The position numbers and the translations under genes were made by a program. A stretch of 64,000 nt of DNA. Source: CADEEX01 sp964577955. Lineage in GTDB: Bacteria; Acidobacteriota; Vicinamibacteria; Vicinamibacterales; CAVVIG01. Location of the stretch: positions 3,538-67,537 of the forward strand of contig CAZOAZ010000035.1 in the NCBI GenBank assembly GCA_964577955.1. The letters are read 5' to 3'. Numbering within the stretch: position 1 is the first letter of the stretch; each line of letters begins with the position of its first letter. This document shows positions 24,936-34,049 of this stretch, piece after piece. The notes under the pieces were generated by a model. The model made no database searches. It was not told where the DNA came from and saw only the letters and a list, made by a program, of their open reading frames with translations.

Positions 24936-27352
24936 TTCAACAGGAAGTAGCCTCGGATAATCGGGCCCACGCTATTGGCGAACGAACCGCCTCTCGGTGC
25001 GTTGGTGACGGGATACACGTCCCGTGGATTGTTGTGGTTGGTCAGGTTGAACAGCTGAATGCCGACATCGGCGGTCCGGCCGTACGCGGTGACGGTCTTG
25101 TAGATGACCATGTCCGTGGCCATGAAGACCGGGAAGTCGTGCGAGTACGGCGCGCCATCGTAGCGGTAGCGCATCGTCAGGGACGAATACGGGAACCCCG
25201 ATCGCAACTCGGTGACCGGCGAGATGACGATGCGGCGCGGCAGATTGAACGTGCCCCACATCAGCACGCGGTGGCGGGCGTCGTTGGCCGTCCGGGCGAT
25301 GCCGCCCGGCTGCAGCAGCGGAAAGTCCATCGACTGGAACAACGTCGAGTACTCGTTGAGCTCGCCGATGGATGTCGAGCGGACGTAGCTGACAAAGAGC
25401 TGCTGATCGTGCTCGAAGCGCCGTCGCGCCGAGACCTGAATCTCCTGATACGTGCCGCCGCCGCTGCTGTCGAGCGTGATCGGTCCGCTGCTGTCCGGCA
25501 CGTGGACGGTCGCGATCCGCGACGTCTCCCGGCGGGTGAAGACCGCCTGCAGGTCGAGGGCGGCGCCGATTGCCCGCTCGACGCCAATCACCGCCGTCAA
25601 TGCCCTCGGCAGAAGCAACCGGCCGACAGTCGGAATCCAGTTGTAGTTCCTGAGCACGTTGCCGTCGCCGTCGTACGACCGGTCGAAACGCTGCGGATAG
25701 CTGCCGAAGGTCGCCGCTGACAGCGGCAGGGTGCCCACAAAGCTGCCGTATCCACCTTTGACGACGGTGCGATTGCCGGGATCGAGCGCATAGCGGAAGC
25801 CGAGGCGGCCCGACGGCGTAGTGTCGGCGATCTTGCTCGAGTCGACGCGGGCACCGGCTTCGATTTGCAGCTGATCGTTGAAGTGCCAGACATCACGAAC
25901 CGCGAGCCCGACCGTGGAATCGTCGGCGTTGAGGGTGGCGGCTCCGCCGAAGTCCACCGTGCGAACGGTCCGCCCGTCTGGATCGGTCACGACAATCGAG
26001 GTCTCGTCCAGCGAGCCCGTCAGATTCGACGCCGTGGCTTCGGCGGCGAGCGCGAGGTCGTGCGAACGGCCGGCGACTTTGGCGACGCGCTCGAACGTCG
26101 CGCTGCCGCTGTAGCGCGTCGCGGTCCGCGAGGTCCGCGAGAACCAGTTCCCGCTCCACATCTCCGGCGAGAGACGCGCGAGGCCGTCGCCGTTCGGATT
26201 GATCTCCGCTTCGCGACCGAACGCACCGGCGCGCAGCGTGATGACACTCTGATTGGCGGTCACCGTCCGGCCGGTGACGCCGAAGAAGAGATCGCGCGAC
26301 GAGAGATCCACCGTCGCCGACTGGTCGCGGCGTGGACTGAGGCCGTACGATTGCGTGCTGGCCGGAAACGAGAAACCCTCGACGGTCAGCGTGCTGTGCG
26401 CGCTCAGACGGGCGTCGACGCGCCCGAACATGATCGCGCTCTCCTCGATGTAGTCGGGGCCGGTCCGGCCGGTCACCTCCGGCACGGGGATGCGCTCGTA
26501 GTCCCATTCGCCCGCGGCGATGTACTGCACGCGTCCCTGCGCGGCGCTGCCGGAGACATGCGCGCGCGGGAAGATGCCTTCAAGCCGGCCGAATCCTGGG
26601 TTCGAGAAGCGCGGACGCGGGATGAACCCCTGAACGCCCGCCGACAGATGTTCTCCGCCTGACGCGCTTTCGAGCTTGACGAGCCCACCGAGCAGGCCGC
26701 CGTAGGTGACGGCCATCGGATCCCGAAGCGCCTCGATCCCCCTCACCGCTTCGAACGGCAGGTTCACCGACGACAGGCCGGTCGCCGGATCCGCGATGTT
26801 GAAGCCGTCGAGCGCGAGCGGTGTCTGGTACGCGCGCGCGCCGCCGAGTTGCATCAGGCCGTCGGCGCCGCGGATGACCGACGGCAGAAGCGGCAGCGAC
26901 TCACGCGCCTTCATGTTCTTCGACGGCAGCCGCGAGATGTTCGTGGCGGTCAGGTTCGTGCCGAGGAGCGCGGCGGTCGGCGAGGCGTCCGCCAGCACCG
27001 ACGCCGTGACGGTCGTCGAGTCGGTCGCTCTCGCCACGTCGAGAACGACCTTGGCCGCGTCCGCGCGCGGAACCGAGCGGGTTTCGAATCCTTCGAGGCT
27101 GACGGCGACGACATCGCCGCGGCTGCCCGCTTCGATGACGAACGTTCCATCGGGGCCGGCCGTGACCGACGCCACCTGGACGGTGCCTTCAAGAAGCTGG
27201 ATTGTTGCGCCTGGGAGTGGAAGACCGGTCTGGTCGAGGACGACACCCTGGATGGTCTGGGCCTGGGCGGCGGCCGGCACGGCAGTGCACAGTGCTGCCA
27301 GCGTCGCCGCAAGTGTCAGGGTGCCGTGAAGCCGGAGAAGCAAACCCCTCAT
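24929..27352 (-). CDS. TonB-dependent receptor-like protein with carboxypeptidase-regulatory domain
   Basis: An 807-residue outer-membrane protein. A signal peptide (1-31) is followed by a carboxypeptidase-regulatory-like beta-sandwich (33-110, VVLDQTGLPLPGATIQLL), a plug-like region (about 125-240, ARAYQTPLALDGFNIADP) and a barrel ending in Phe-Leu-Leu-Lys-Trp. I see no clear TonB box. It probably imports or binds a large substrate, which I cannot name. It is the first gene of a two-gene operon with the LolA-like protein. ATG 27352 has only a weak ribosome site. A TATACT box lies 16 bases upstream. Confidence 0.82.
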   Translation of the reverse strand: MRGLLLRLHGTLTLAATLAALCTAVPAAAQAQTIQGVVLDQTGLPLPGATIQLLEGTVQVASVTAGPDGTFVIEAGSRGDVVAVSLEGFETRSVPRADAAKVVLDVARATDSTTVTASVLADASPTAALLGTNLTATNISRLPSKNMKARESLPLLPSVIRGADGLMQLGGARAYQTPLALDGFNIADPATGLSSVNLPFEAVRGIEALRDPMAVTYGGLLGGLVKLESASGGEHLSAGVQGFIPRPRFSNPGFGRLEGIFPRAHVSGSAAQGRVQYIAAGEWDYERIPVPEVTGRTGPDYIEESAIMFGRVDARLSAHSTLTVEGFSFPASTQSYGLSPRRDQSATVDLSSRDLFFGVTGRTVTANQSVITLRAGAFGREAEINPNGDGLARLSPEMWSGNWFSRTSRTATRYSGSATFERVAKVAGRSHDLALAAEATASNLTGSLDETSIVVTDPDGRTVRTVDFGGAATLNADDSTVGLAVRDVWHFNDQLQIEAGARVDSSKIADTTPSGRLGFRYALDPGNRTVVKGGYGSFVGTLPLSAATFGSYPQRFDRSYDGDGNVLRNYNWIPTVGRLLLPRALTAVIGVERAIGAALDLQAVFTRRETSRIATVHVPDSSGPITLDSSGGGTYQEIQVSARRRFEHDQQLFVSYVRSTSIGELNEYSTLFQSMDFPLLQPGGIARTANDARHRVLMWGTFNLPRRIVISPVTELRSGFPYSSLTMRYRYDGAPYSHDFPVFMATDMVIYKTVTAYGRTADVGIQLFNLTNHNNPRDVYPVTNAPRGGSFANSVGPIIRGYFLLKW

Positions 27353-27443
27353 CAGCCCTACAGGCAGAAGTATACCCGCTCACATACCTAAATTCGTGTA
27401 TCTAACTGTCTAGGTTCGGGACGGTCCGTCAAGATTCCGTCTC

Positions 27444-30400
27444 CTAAAGGACCCATTTGATCGCGAATTGGATGACGCGCGGATCGCCCGCGGTCGTGAT
27501 GGTGCCGAACGCCGCGTTCCCGAACGACGTGTTGGGAGCGCCCAGGAACGGCCAGTTCATGACGTTGAACACTTCTGCGCGCAGTTCGAGGGTCGACGCC
27601 CCCACCTCGAGCCGCCGAACCAGCGCGATATCGACGTTCCGGTAGCCCGGCCCGCGGACCGGGTTGCGCGAGGCGTGGCCGAGCGTGAACTGCGGCGCGT
27701 TCGAAAAGACGCTCGTGTCGAAATATCGCGCCGGGGTCCGCTCGTCGCGCGGCAGTTCGGGGTCGCCGTTGATGTTCGGGCGTTGAATCCCGAAACCGGC
27801 GAACGCGTTGTTGTTCGTGGCTTGCGTGACGGCGAGCGGCACGCCGGACTGCAGCGTCAGGACGCCGCTGAACTGCCAGTCGTTGACCAGAGCGCCGACG
27901 ACGCCTGCAGGGTGCCTCCACATGCCGCTGCCGAACGGCAGGTTCCAGATGCCCGCCGCCGTAAAGACGTGCGGCATGTCGCCGGTCGAATCGTCGCGCT
28001 CGAGCGCCCGGTTGAAGCTGTCGGCGGCCTGATAGGTCGTCAGTGGACCCGTGAGAATCGAGGCATCAAAGACTGACGAGGCGTCGTCGACCAGCTTCGA
28101 GCGGGTGTAGCTGGCGAGAAACGAGACGCCGTGCGACAGCCGCTGCTCCACCTTCAGCGTCAGGCCGTGATAGATCGTCGTCCCGACGTTGTTGCGGTAG
28201 AGGCTGACCGTCGTGTACTCGGGGTACGGGCGCATCAGCTGTCCCACCGTAATCGTCGGATCCCCGAGCGAGGAATCGCGCGGAATGATCCCGAAAAACG
28301 GGTTGGGCACGCGCGTCGTCAACTGCGCGCCGAGCGCCAGCTGCTCCACCGACAGCTGATTCAGGTTGGTGTCGGGAATGCCGGCGTGGGTGATCTTCGA
28401 GCCGACATACGCCACTTCAACCGCGGTCGCCGTCCCGAGTTCGCGCTGGAACGAGCCATGCCACTGCTGCACGTAGCCGGACCCCAGATCCCGATCGACC
28501 GCGAACACCCCCTGACCGAGCCCGGCCTGCGCGGTCGTTCCCACAGGGACGACGTTCGGGCCCTGCGCGAGAACGAACGCCGGCGTCACGTTGTCGAGCG
28601 TGCGTTGCGACACCGACTGCAAGTACGGAAAGGCCGGTGTCGTGAACGGCGTCGTGATCCCGGCCATCTCAATCCAGACGAGACCGTAGCCGATCCGCGC
28701 CACCAACCGGTCCGTCAGGCGCGCGGCAATGCCAAGACGCGGACCGAAATTGTCGGTCTGCAGATCGCGCGCCGACCGCGGCACGCCGTTCTGTCCGAGA
28801 TACTCGAGTTGACGCGTCTCGAGGTTGAAGACGGCGCTCTGATTGTTCGCTTCCGTCGACGGGAAATTGAGCGTGTAGCGCAACCCGGCGTTCACCGTCA
28901 CGCGATCCGAGATCCGCCAATCGTCCTGAACGAAGTACTCCTGAAAATGGGCACGGTTCCGGATCTGATCGTTCTGGAGGTCGATGCTGAATGTCGCCAC
29001 CTGACCGAGCAGAAAGCTCGCGAGCGCGTTTCCCGTCGTGTTTCCGGCCGCACCCGGTTCGTCGGTGAAGACGTTCGTGAACCCGAACGTGCCGGTCGGC
29101 GACGGCGGCTGGATCACGTTCAACCGCTCCCAGCGCAGATCCGCGCCGACCTTGAACGCGTGGCGCCCTTTCAGCCAGGTCAGCGAATCGGCAATCTCGG
29201 TCACGCTGGTGCTGAAGTCGGTCGCGGTGTTGGCCGGCGACCCGAGCGACGTGTAGCCGGCGATACTGAAGAGCGGCAGCGTGTCGGGAAACTGCGCGCT
29301 CGAAGGAATGCCCCGTAGACCGAGCGTCGAGGTCACCGGCCCGCCGAGGCGTACCGGTTGACGCTGCACGCTGCGCCGCGTGTCGCCAATCCGCAGCTCG
29401 TTGACCGTCCGCGGTGAGAGCGTGCGTTGATAGTTCGCCGCAAACGACCATGCGCTGGTGTCCTGCGGACCGAGGGCTCCTGCGGCAGTCCCGCTGCCGT
29501 CGGGCAGCGGCGTCACCGGCAGGAACGTTTCCGTGAAGTTGGTGAGACGCGCGAAGACCTGATCCCGGTTGCCGGGAAACCGGTGATCGACGCGCACATC
29601 CCACTGATTCTGATCGACGGTCTCGTCCGCCGTGCGCGTGAAGTTGTTCGCGAGACCGGCACTCGTCGGCATCGGATAGCGCTCGATCAACGCGCGCGCG
29701 ACCGGATCCCAGCGCTCGATCGGAATCGTGCTGTTCGCGAACGGCGTGCGATTGGCGCTGCCACTTGCGGGATCGAAGAGCGCCGGGACACGGCCGCCAA
29801 CCGACTCCGTGAAGATCCCCTGACGTTGCAGCACCGTCGGCACGTTGGCCGAGACGGTGCGCGCGATCGTCTGCCGCTGGCCCTGATAGTCGGCGAAGAA
29901 GAACGTGTGATCGCGGACGATGGGCCCGCCGATCACGCCGCCGAACTGCTGGCGGCGGAACATCGGCTTGTCCGGCAGACTGGTCTGGAAGAAATTGCGC
30001 GCGTTCAGCGCCTCGTGACGCATGAACTCGAAGCCGGTGGCGTGCAGGCTGTTGGTGCCCGACTTCGTCGTCAGATTCACCACGCCGCCGTTGAAGCGGC
30101 CGAACTCCGCCGGCGGGCTGTTGCTCTCGATCTTGAATTCCTGAATCGCGTCGGGAATCGGAAAGAACGCCACCTGCCCCGGTTCGGGCTGCAAGACTGA
30201 AATGCCATCGTAGAGATATTCGTTGGTGCGCGGCCGGCCGCCGTTGATGCGCGGCAGGAACGTGCCCGGCGGCAGCGCCACGCCTGGCACGAGCTGCGAA
30301 AGCGTGATGAAGGTGCGACCGTTCAGCGGCAGCTCGACAATCTTCTGGTGATCGACAACCTGACCGAGACTCGCCGTCTCGGCGCGCAGGATCGGGGCGT

Positions 30401-30770
30401 CGGCCGTCACCGTCAGGGTTTCGTTGACCGCGCCCATCGAGAGCGCGAGATCCGCGCGCACCGTCTCCCCCGTCGCGACGCGAATGCCCTGACGCTCCAG
30501 CGTTCGGAATCCGGAGAGCTCGACGCGGATCGTGTAGGGACCGGGCTTCAGCCCCGCGGCGGTGTAGCCCCCGTCGGCGCCGCTCACGACGAACTGCGGC
30601 ACGTTCGTATCGGCGGCGCGCACCGTGACGTTCGCGCCGGGCAACGACGCGCCGGAGGGATCGGTGACGACGCCGGTGATCCGTCCGCTGGCGACTTGCG
30701 CGTCGGCGCGCGCGGTCATGACGACGGCAGCCGCCAAGACGACGCACCGCATTCCAGCCCGGGACTTCAT
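27444..30770 (-). CDS. Oar-like TonB-dependent outer-membrane protein
   Basis: A 1108-residue Oar-type protein. A signal peptide is followed by a carboxypeptidase-regulatory domain (about 30-105, GVVTDPSGASLPGANVTV), a plug (LPLNGRTFITLSQLVPG, RPRTNEYLYDGISV) and a large barrel ending IQFAIKWVL. Such proteins are expanded in Acidobacteria and are thought to import oligosaccharides, peptides or other bulky nutrients. The substrate is unknown. ATG 30770 was chosen because GGAG lies 7 bases upstream. It is divergent from modA across a gap that contains a possible molybdate operator. Confidence 0.88.
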   Translation of the reverse strand: MKSRAGMRCVVLAAAVVMTARADAQVASGRITGVVTDPSGASLPGANVTVRAADTNVPQFVVSGADGGYTAAGLKPGPYTIRVELSGFRTLERQGIRVATGETVRADLALSMGAVNETLTVTADAPILRAETASLGQVVDHQKIVELPLNGRTFITLSQLVPGVALPPGTFLPRINGGRPRTNEYLYDGISVLQPEPGQVAFFPIPDAIQEFKIESNSPPAEFGRFNGGVVNLTTKSGTNSLHATGFEFMRHEALNARNFFQTSLPDKPMFRRQQFGGVIGGPIVRDHTFFFADYQGQRQTIARTVSANVPTVLQRQGIFTESVGGRVPALFDPASGSANRTPFANSTIPIERWDPVARALIERYPMPTSAGLANNFTRTADETVDQNQWDVRVDHRFPGNRDQVFARLTNFTETFLPVTPLPDGSGTAAGALGPQDTSAWSFAANYQRTLSPRTVNELRIGDTRRSVQRQPVRLGGPVTSTLGLRGIPSSAQFPDTLPLFSIAGYTSLGSPANTATDFSTSVTEIADSLTWLKGRHAFKVGADLRWERLNVIQPPSPTGTFGFTNVFTDEPGAAGNTTGNALASFLLGQVATFSIDLQNDQIRNRAHFQEYFVQDDWRISDRVTVNAGLRYTLNFPSTEANNQSAVFNLETRQLEYLGQNGVPRSARDLQTDNFGPRLGIAARLTDRLVARIGYGLVWIEMAGITTPFTTPAFPYLQSVSQRTLDNVTPAFVLAQGPNVVPVGTTAQAGLGQGVFAVDRDLGSGYVQQWHGSFQRELGTATAVEVAYVGSKITHAGIPDTNLNQLSVEQLALGAQLTTRVPNPFFGIIPRDSSLGDPTITVGQLMRPYPEYTTVSLYRNNVGTTIYHGLTLKVEQRLSHGVSFLASYTRSKLVDDASSVFDASILTGPLTTYQAADSFNRALERDDSTGDMPHVFTAAGIWNLPFGSGMWRHPAGVVGALVNDWQFSGVLTLQSGVPLAVTQATNNNAFAGFGIQRPNINGDPELPRDERTPARYFDTSVFSNAPQFTLGHASRNPVRGPGYRNVDIALVRRLEVGASTLELRAEVFNVMNWPFLGAPNTSFGNAAFGTITTAGDPRVIQFAIKWVL

Positions 30771-30817
30771 CTGCGCTCCACGAAGTAGACGGTGGCGTCC
30801 AGCCATTCGACAAAAAT

Positions 30818-30842
30818 CGGCTAGAACTATAGCCTATAACCG
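30818..30842. promoter_or_regulatory. Candidate molybdate-responsive operator
   Basis: An imperfect 25-base inverted repeat with arms CGGCTAGA and TATAACCG (6 of 8 positions symmetric) around a 9-base A/T-rich centre. It lies upstream of the modA -10 box. The CGxTATA-type arms recall ModE sites, and a gene for an HTH-Mop regulator sits at the end of the mod cluster. The operator role is inference. Confidence 0.35.
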
Positions 30843-30867
30843 ACTTTAGTTGAACTAATCCGCAGCA

Positions 30868-30873
30868 TAAGAT
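30868..30873 (+). promoter_or_regulatory. Candidate modA -10 box
   Basis: TAAGAT with a weak TTTAGT 17 bases upstream (30845-30850). It ends 11 bases before the modA ATG, leaving little or no room for a leader. Confidence 0.35.
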
Positions 30874-30884
30874 AGAAATTGCGT

Positions 30885-31688
30885 ATGCGACGGGCACACC
30901 ATTGGATCACCGGCCTGCTGGGGGCGCTTGCCGTCATGGCCGTCGCCCCCAGGCTGGGCGCTCAGGACCTCACGATTGCGGCCGCGTCCGACCTCCAGGG
31001 CGTGCTCCCAGAAATCGCCAGACAGTACGAAGCCCGGACCGGGCGGACCATTCGCCTGACGTTCGGCTCCTCCGGCAACTTCTTCGCACAGATTCAGAAC
31101 GGCGCGCCCTTCGATCTCTTCTTCTCCGCAGATCTCGACTATCCGCAGCAACTGGACCGGGCCGGGCTTGCCGAACCCCATTCGATTTACGAATACGCGA
31201 TCGGGCGCATCGTGCTGTGGACGCCAAAGACCAGCGGCCTGGATCTGAAGGACGGACTGCAGGCACTGCTCCGCCCCGAGGTGCGCCGCGTGGCGATCGC
31301 CAATCCCGAACACGCTCCGTACGGCCGCGCCGCGGTGGCGGCCATGCGCGGCGCAAACGTCTACGATCGCGTGCGGCCCAAACTGGTGCTCGGTGAAAAC
31401 ATCTCGCAGGCCGCCCAGTTCGTGCAGTCGGGCAACGCGCAGATCGGCGTGATCGCCATGTCGCTGTCGCGCATCCCCGCGCTGGCCACCGCCGGGACGG
31501 TCTTCGAAATCCCCGCGTCGCTCCACTCGCCGATTCGTCAGGGCGCCGTGATCGTCAAGGCGTCGGCGCACAAGGATGCCGCGCGCGCATTTCTCCAGTT
31601 CGTGCAGGAACCCGCGGTCGTGGCGACGATGGCGCGGTTTGGCTTTGAGCGACCGCGCCTGCGGCAGGGCCAGGCGGAACTGCGGTAG
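30885..31688 (+). CDS. modA: Molybdate ABC transporter substrate-binding protein
   Basis: A 267-residue periplasmic molybdate/tungstate-binding protein. It has a signal peptide (1-26), then the ModA pattern AAASDLQGVLPEIARQYE, FGSSGNFFAQIQNGAPFDLFFSAD and GENISQAAQFVQSGNAQIG. The Ser/Gly oxyanion-binding segments are intact. ATG 30885 gives a good signal peptide. Its stop TAG lies in the CGGTAG flank of a palindromic repeat, and modB begins 37 bases later. Confidence 0.95.
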   Translation: MRRAHHWITGLLGALAVMAVAPRLGAQDLTIAAASDLQGVLPEIARQYEARTGRTIRLTFGSSGNFFAQIQNGAPFDLFFSADLDYPQQLDRAGLAEPHSIYEYAIGRIVLWTPKTSGLDLKDGLQALLRPEVRRVAIANPEHAPYGRAAVAAMRGANVYDRVRPKLVLGENISQAAQFVQSGNAQIGVIAMSLSRIPALATAGTVFEIPASLHSPIRQGAVIVKASAHKDAARAFLQFVQEPAVVATMARFGFERPRLRQGQAELR

Positions 31689-31708
31689 GGACAGCCTTGA
31701 GGCTGTCC
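31689..31708. repeat. Palindrome between modA and modB
   Basis: GGACAGCCTTGAGGCTGTCC, preceded by CGGTAG, a variant of the spacer palindrome family. It could stabilise the 3' end of the modA message and so let more ModA than ModBC be made. Confidence 0.9.
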
Positions 31709-31711
31709 GCA

Positions 31712-31717
31712 TACACT
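31712..31717 (+). promoter_or_regulatory. Possible internal -10 box before modB
   Basis: TACACT ends 8 bases before the modB GTG, in a gap without a Shine-Dalgarno sequence. Confidence 0.25.
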
Positions 31718-31725
31718 GACTCGCC

Positions 31726-32397
31726 GTGGATTGGTCCGCCGTTCTTCTCAGCGCTCGGCTTGCTCTCGTCGTCTCGGCGACGCTGGTGCTGCTCGCGTTA
31801 CCGATCGGCTACTGGCTGGCCTTCTCGCGGTGGCGCTGGAAATTCCTCGTCGAGGCGGTCATCGCTCTGCCGCTGGTCCTGCCGCCGACGGTGCTTGGCT
31901 TCTACGTGCTCGTGGCGATCGGCGCGAACAGCCCGATCGGGCGCCTCTGGACCGCCATCACCGGGCAAGGTCTCGCCTTCACCTTCGAAGCGCTGGTGAT
32001 CGCGTCGCTTCTCTACAGCCTGCCGTTCGCCGTTCAGCCGGTCGCATCGGCGTTCGCCCAGGTCGACCCCAACCTGCTTGAGGCCTCGTCGATCCTCGGC
32101 GCGAGCCGGATGCGGACGTTCAGGCGCATCATCGTGCCGCTCTCGCGGGACGGGATCCTGACGGGTGCGGTCCTCTCGTTCGCCCACACCATCGGCGAAT
32201 TCGGCGTCGTGCTGATGGTCGGCGGCAATCTCCCCGGCATCACGCGCACGATCTCGATCTCGATCTACGACGACGTGCAGAGTTTCAATCACGCGTCGGC
32301 GCATCTCACATCGCTGGCGCTGCTCGTCTTTTCGTTCCTCGCCCTGGCCGTCGTCTACGGCGTCACGCGGCGGGTCTTCACGACGGCGCCGCAATGA
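31726..32397 (+). CDS. modB: Molybdate ABC transporter permease
   Basis: A 223-residue inner-membrane permease with about five helices. The cytoplasmic EAA loop (EASSILGASRMRTFRRIIVPLSRDGI) contacts ModC, and HTIGEFGVVLMVGGN is a ModB signature. The start is GTG 31726. The gene overlaps modC by 4 bases (ATGA). Confidence 0.95.
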   Translation: MDWSAVLLSARLALVVSATLVLLALPIGYWLAFSRWRWKFLVEAVIALPLVLPPTVLGFYVLVAIGANSPIGRLWTAITGQGLAFTFEALVIASLLYSLPFAVQPVASAFAQVDPNLLEASSILGASRMRTFRRIIVPLSRDGILTGAVLSFAHTIGEFGVVLMVGGNLPGITRTISISIYDDVQSFNHASAHLTSLALLVFSFLALAVVYGVTRRVFTTAPQ

Positions 32398-33476
32398 CGC
32401 TGAGCGCCACGTTTCGCGTTCAGCTTTCGCCGCAGTTCACGCTCGAACTCGCGCTGGAGGTGGCGCCAGGCGTCACGATCGTCTTTGGCGCCTCGGGCTC
32501 CGGGAAGACGACGCTGCTCCGAGCCGTCGCCGGGCTGGCGATCCCGCAGGACGGCCGCATTGCGGTTGGCGACACGGTGTTCTTCGACTCAGCTCGCGGC
32601 ATCAACCGCGCGGTTCAGGCGCGGCGGGTCGGCTATGTCTTTCAGCATCTGGCGCTGTTCCCGCACCTGTCGGTGCGCGACAACATCGCCTACGGGCTGG
32701 CCGGGCTGGAGGCTGCGGCGTCGCGGCAGCGGATTGAGCAGATCGCCGACGCCTTCCGGATTGCGCACCTCCTCGACCGGAAGCCAGCTGAGACCTCTGG
32801 CGGTGAGCGTCAGCGTACCGCGCTCGCGCGCGCGCTCGTCACCGATCCGCGCGTGCTCCTGCTCGACGAACCGCTCTCGGCGCTGGACTACGCGACCCAG
32901 TCGCGCATCATGGCCGACCTCCGCGCCTGGAACGAGGCGCGTCAGCTCCCCGTGCTCTATGTGACGCACTCTTACCGTGAGGTCTTTACGCTCGGCACGC
33001 GTGTCATCGTCCTCGAGCATGGCCGGGTGCTGGCCGACGGGACGCCGCAGGACGTCATGGAAGCACCGGCGACCGAAGTCGTCGCGCAGCTCGCCGGCTT
33101 CGAGAATCTGTTCGACGCCGTCATCGTCGAACGGCGCCTGGACTCGGGGACGATGGAGTGCCGCATCGACGGGTCCGCCGCCGAAATCGAAGTGCCGCTC
33201 GCGGACGTGGCGGTGGGCGCACGGGTCCGGCTCGCGATCCGCGCCGGCGACATTTTGATCGCCACCGAACCGCCGCGCGGCCTCAGCGCCAGAAACGTCA
33301 TCCCCGGCACGATTCAATCGCTCGACCGCCACGGCACGACCGTCCGGCTCCACGCCGACATCGGCACCCCGATCGAAGCCCACGTGACCCCCGCCGCCGT
33401 CGAGTCACTCGGACTGCAAATCGGTCGGCCCATCTGGCTCGTGATAAAGACGCATTCGGTAAGAAGGGTGAAGTAA
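32394..33476 (+). CDS. modC: Molybdate ABC transporter ATP-binding protein
   Basis: A 360-residue ATPase. Walker A FGASGSGKTT, Q-loop (FQHLALFPHLSVRDN), signature TSGGERQRTALARAL, Walker B VLLLDEPLSALD and switch His in VTHSY are all present. Residues about 290-355 form a TOBE/Mop molybdate-sensing domain (LSARNVIPGTIQSLD), as in E. coli ModC. It is coupled to modB by overlap and completes ModABC. Confidence 0.96.
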   Translation: MTLSATFRVQLSPQFTLELALEVAPGVTIVFGASGSGKTTLLRAVAGLAIPQDGRIAVGDTVFFDSARGINRAVQARRVGYVFQHLALFPHLSVRDNIAYGLAGLEAAASRQRIEQIADAFRIAHLLDRKPAETSGGERQRTALARALVTDPRVLLLDEPLSALDYATQSRIMADLRAWNEARQLPVLYVTHSYREVFTLGTRVIVLEHGRVLADGTPQDVMEAPATEVVAQLAGFENLFDAVIVERRLDSGTMECRIDGSAAEIEVPLADVAVGARVRLAIRAGDILIATEPPRGLSARNVIPGTIQSLDRHGTTVRLHADIGTPIEAHVTPAAVESLGLQIGRPIWLVIKTHSVRRVK

Positions 33477-33479
33477 AGC

Positions 33480-33509
33480 GGTTCCGGGTGCCGGGTGCCC
33501 GGAACCCAA
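33480..33509. repeat. GGGTGCCGG/CCCGGAACC inverted word repeat
   Basis: Overlapping words ggttccgggtgccgggtg and cccggaaccc, partly self-complementary, after modC. A related run lies at 42401-42432. Confidence 0.7.
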
Positions 33510-33518
33510 GACCACTGT

Positions 33519-33524
33519 TAACAT
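33519..33524 (+). promoter_or_regulatory. Candidate -10 box of a leaderless promoter
   Basis: TAACAT ends 7 bases before the GTG start of the HTH-Mop gene. There is no Shine-Dalgarno sequence. Confidence 0.4.
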
Positions 33525-33531
33525 TCCGTCC

Positions 33532-34011
33532 GTGCCTTTACTCACCGTGCGTGCGGCCGCTGTTCGTCTCGGCGTTGGTTACTCGACGCTCAAACAGTGG
33601 ATTTTCAAGGGGCGGGTCCGCACGACGCAGACCGAAGGCGGTCATCACCGCATTTCCGAAGAGGAGATCGAGCGGCTGTCGGCGCGGCACTCCCCTGACT
33701 CGGCGCCGCGGCCGGCGCGGCGGGCGCCGACCGGTGTCATCGTCTCGCTGAGCGGACGCAATCAGCTGCGCGGGTTCATCGAGGAGGTGCGCACCGACGG
33801 CCTCATGGGTCAGGTGCGGCTGCGGATCGGCGACCAGACACTGACGGCCGTCATCACCGCCGACGCAATCCGCGAGCTGAAACTTCGGCGCGGCGACGAT
33901 GCGCTGGCGATCGTGAAGTCGACTGAAGTGATGATTGCGCGGGAAGCGGAAGAACCGGAGAAGCCGCGCCTGCGGAAGCGTGGTCGTTCAAAAGAACCAG
34001 AACGTGAATAG
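33532..34011 (+). CDS. HTH_17-Mop (TOBE) protein, likely molybdate-responsive regulator
   Basis: A 159-residue protein. Residues 3-52 are an excisionase/MerR-like helix-turn-helix (TVRAAAVRLGVGYSTLKQWIFKGRVRTTQTEGGHHRI). Residues about 63-132 are a single Mop/TOBE domain (GVIVSLSGRNQLRGFIEEVRTDGLMGQVRLRIG), which binds molybdate in ModE and molbindins. The tail is basic. The design is a compact substitute for ModE, which uses a different HTH and usually two Mop domains. It follows modC by 55 bases, so control of the mod genes is likely. Start GTG 33532. Confidence 0.85.
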   Translation: MPLLTVRAAAVRLGVGYSTLKQWIFKGRVRTTQTEGGHHRISEEEIERLSARHSPDSAPRPARRAPTGVIVSLSGRNQLRGFIEEVRTDGLMGQVRLRIGDQTLTAVITADAIRELKLRRGDDALAIVKSTEVMIAREAEEPEKPRLRKRGRSKEPERE

Positions 34012-34026
34012 GTGCGACCGCGGTAG

Positions 34027-34046
34027 GGACAGGCTTTAGCCTGTCC
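34027..34046. repeat. Palindrome GGACAGGCTTTAGCCTGTCC
   Basis: Canonical copy of the spacer palindrome with the CGGTAG flank, between the convergent HTH-Mop and outer-membrane lipoprotein genes. It may also serve as a transcription terminator. Confidence 0.95.
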
Positions 34047-34049
34047 GCG

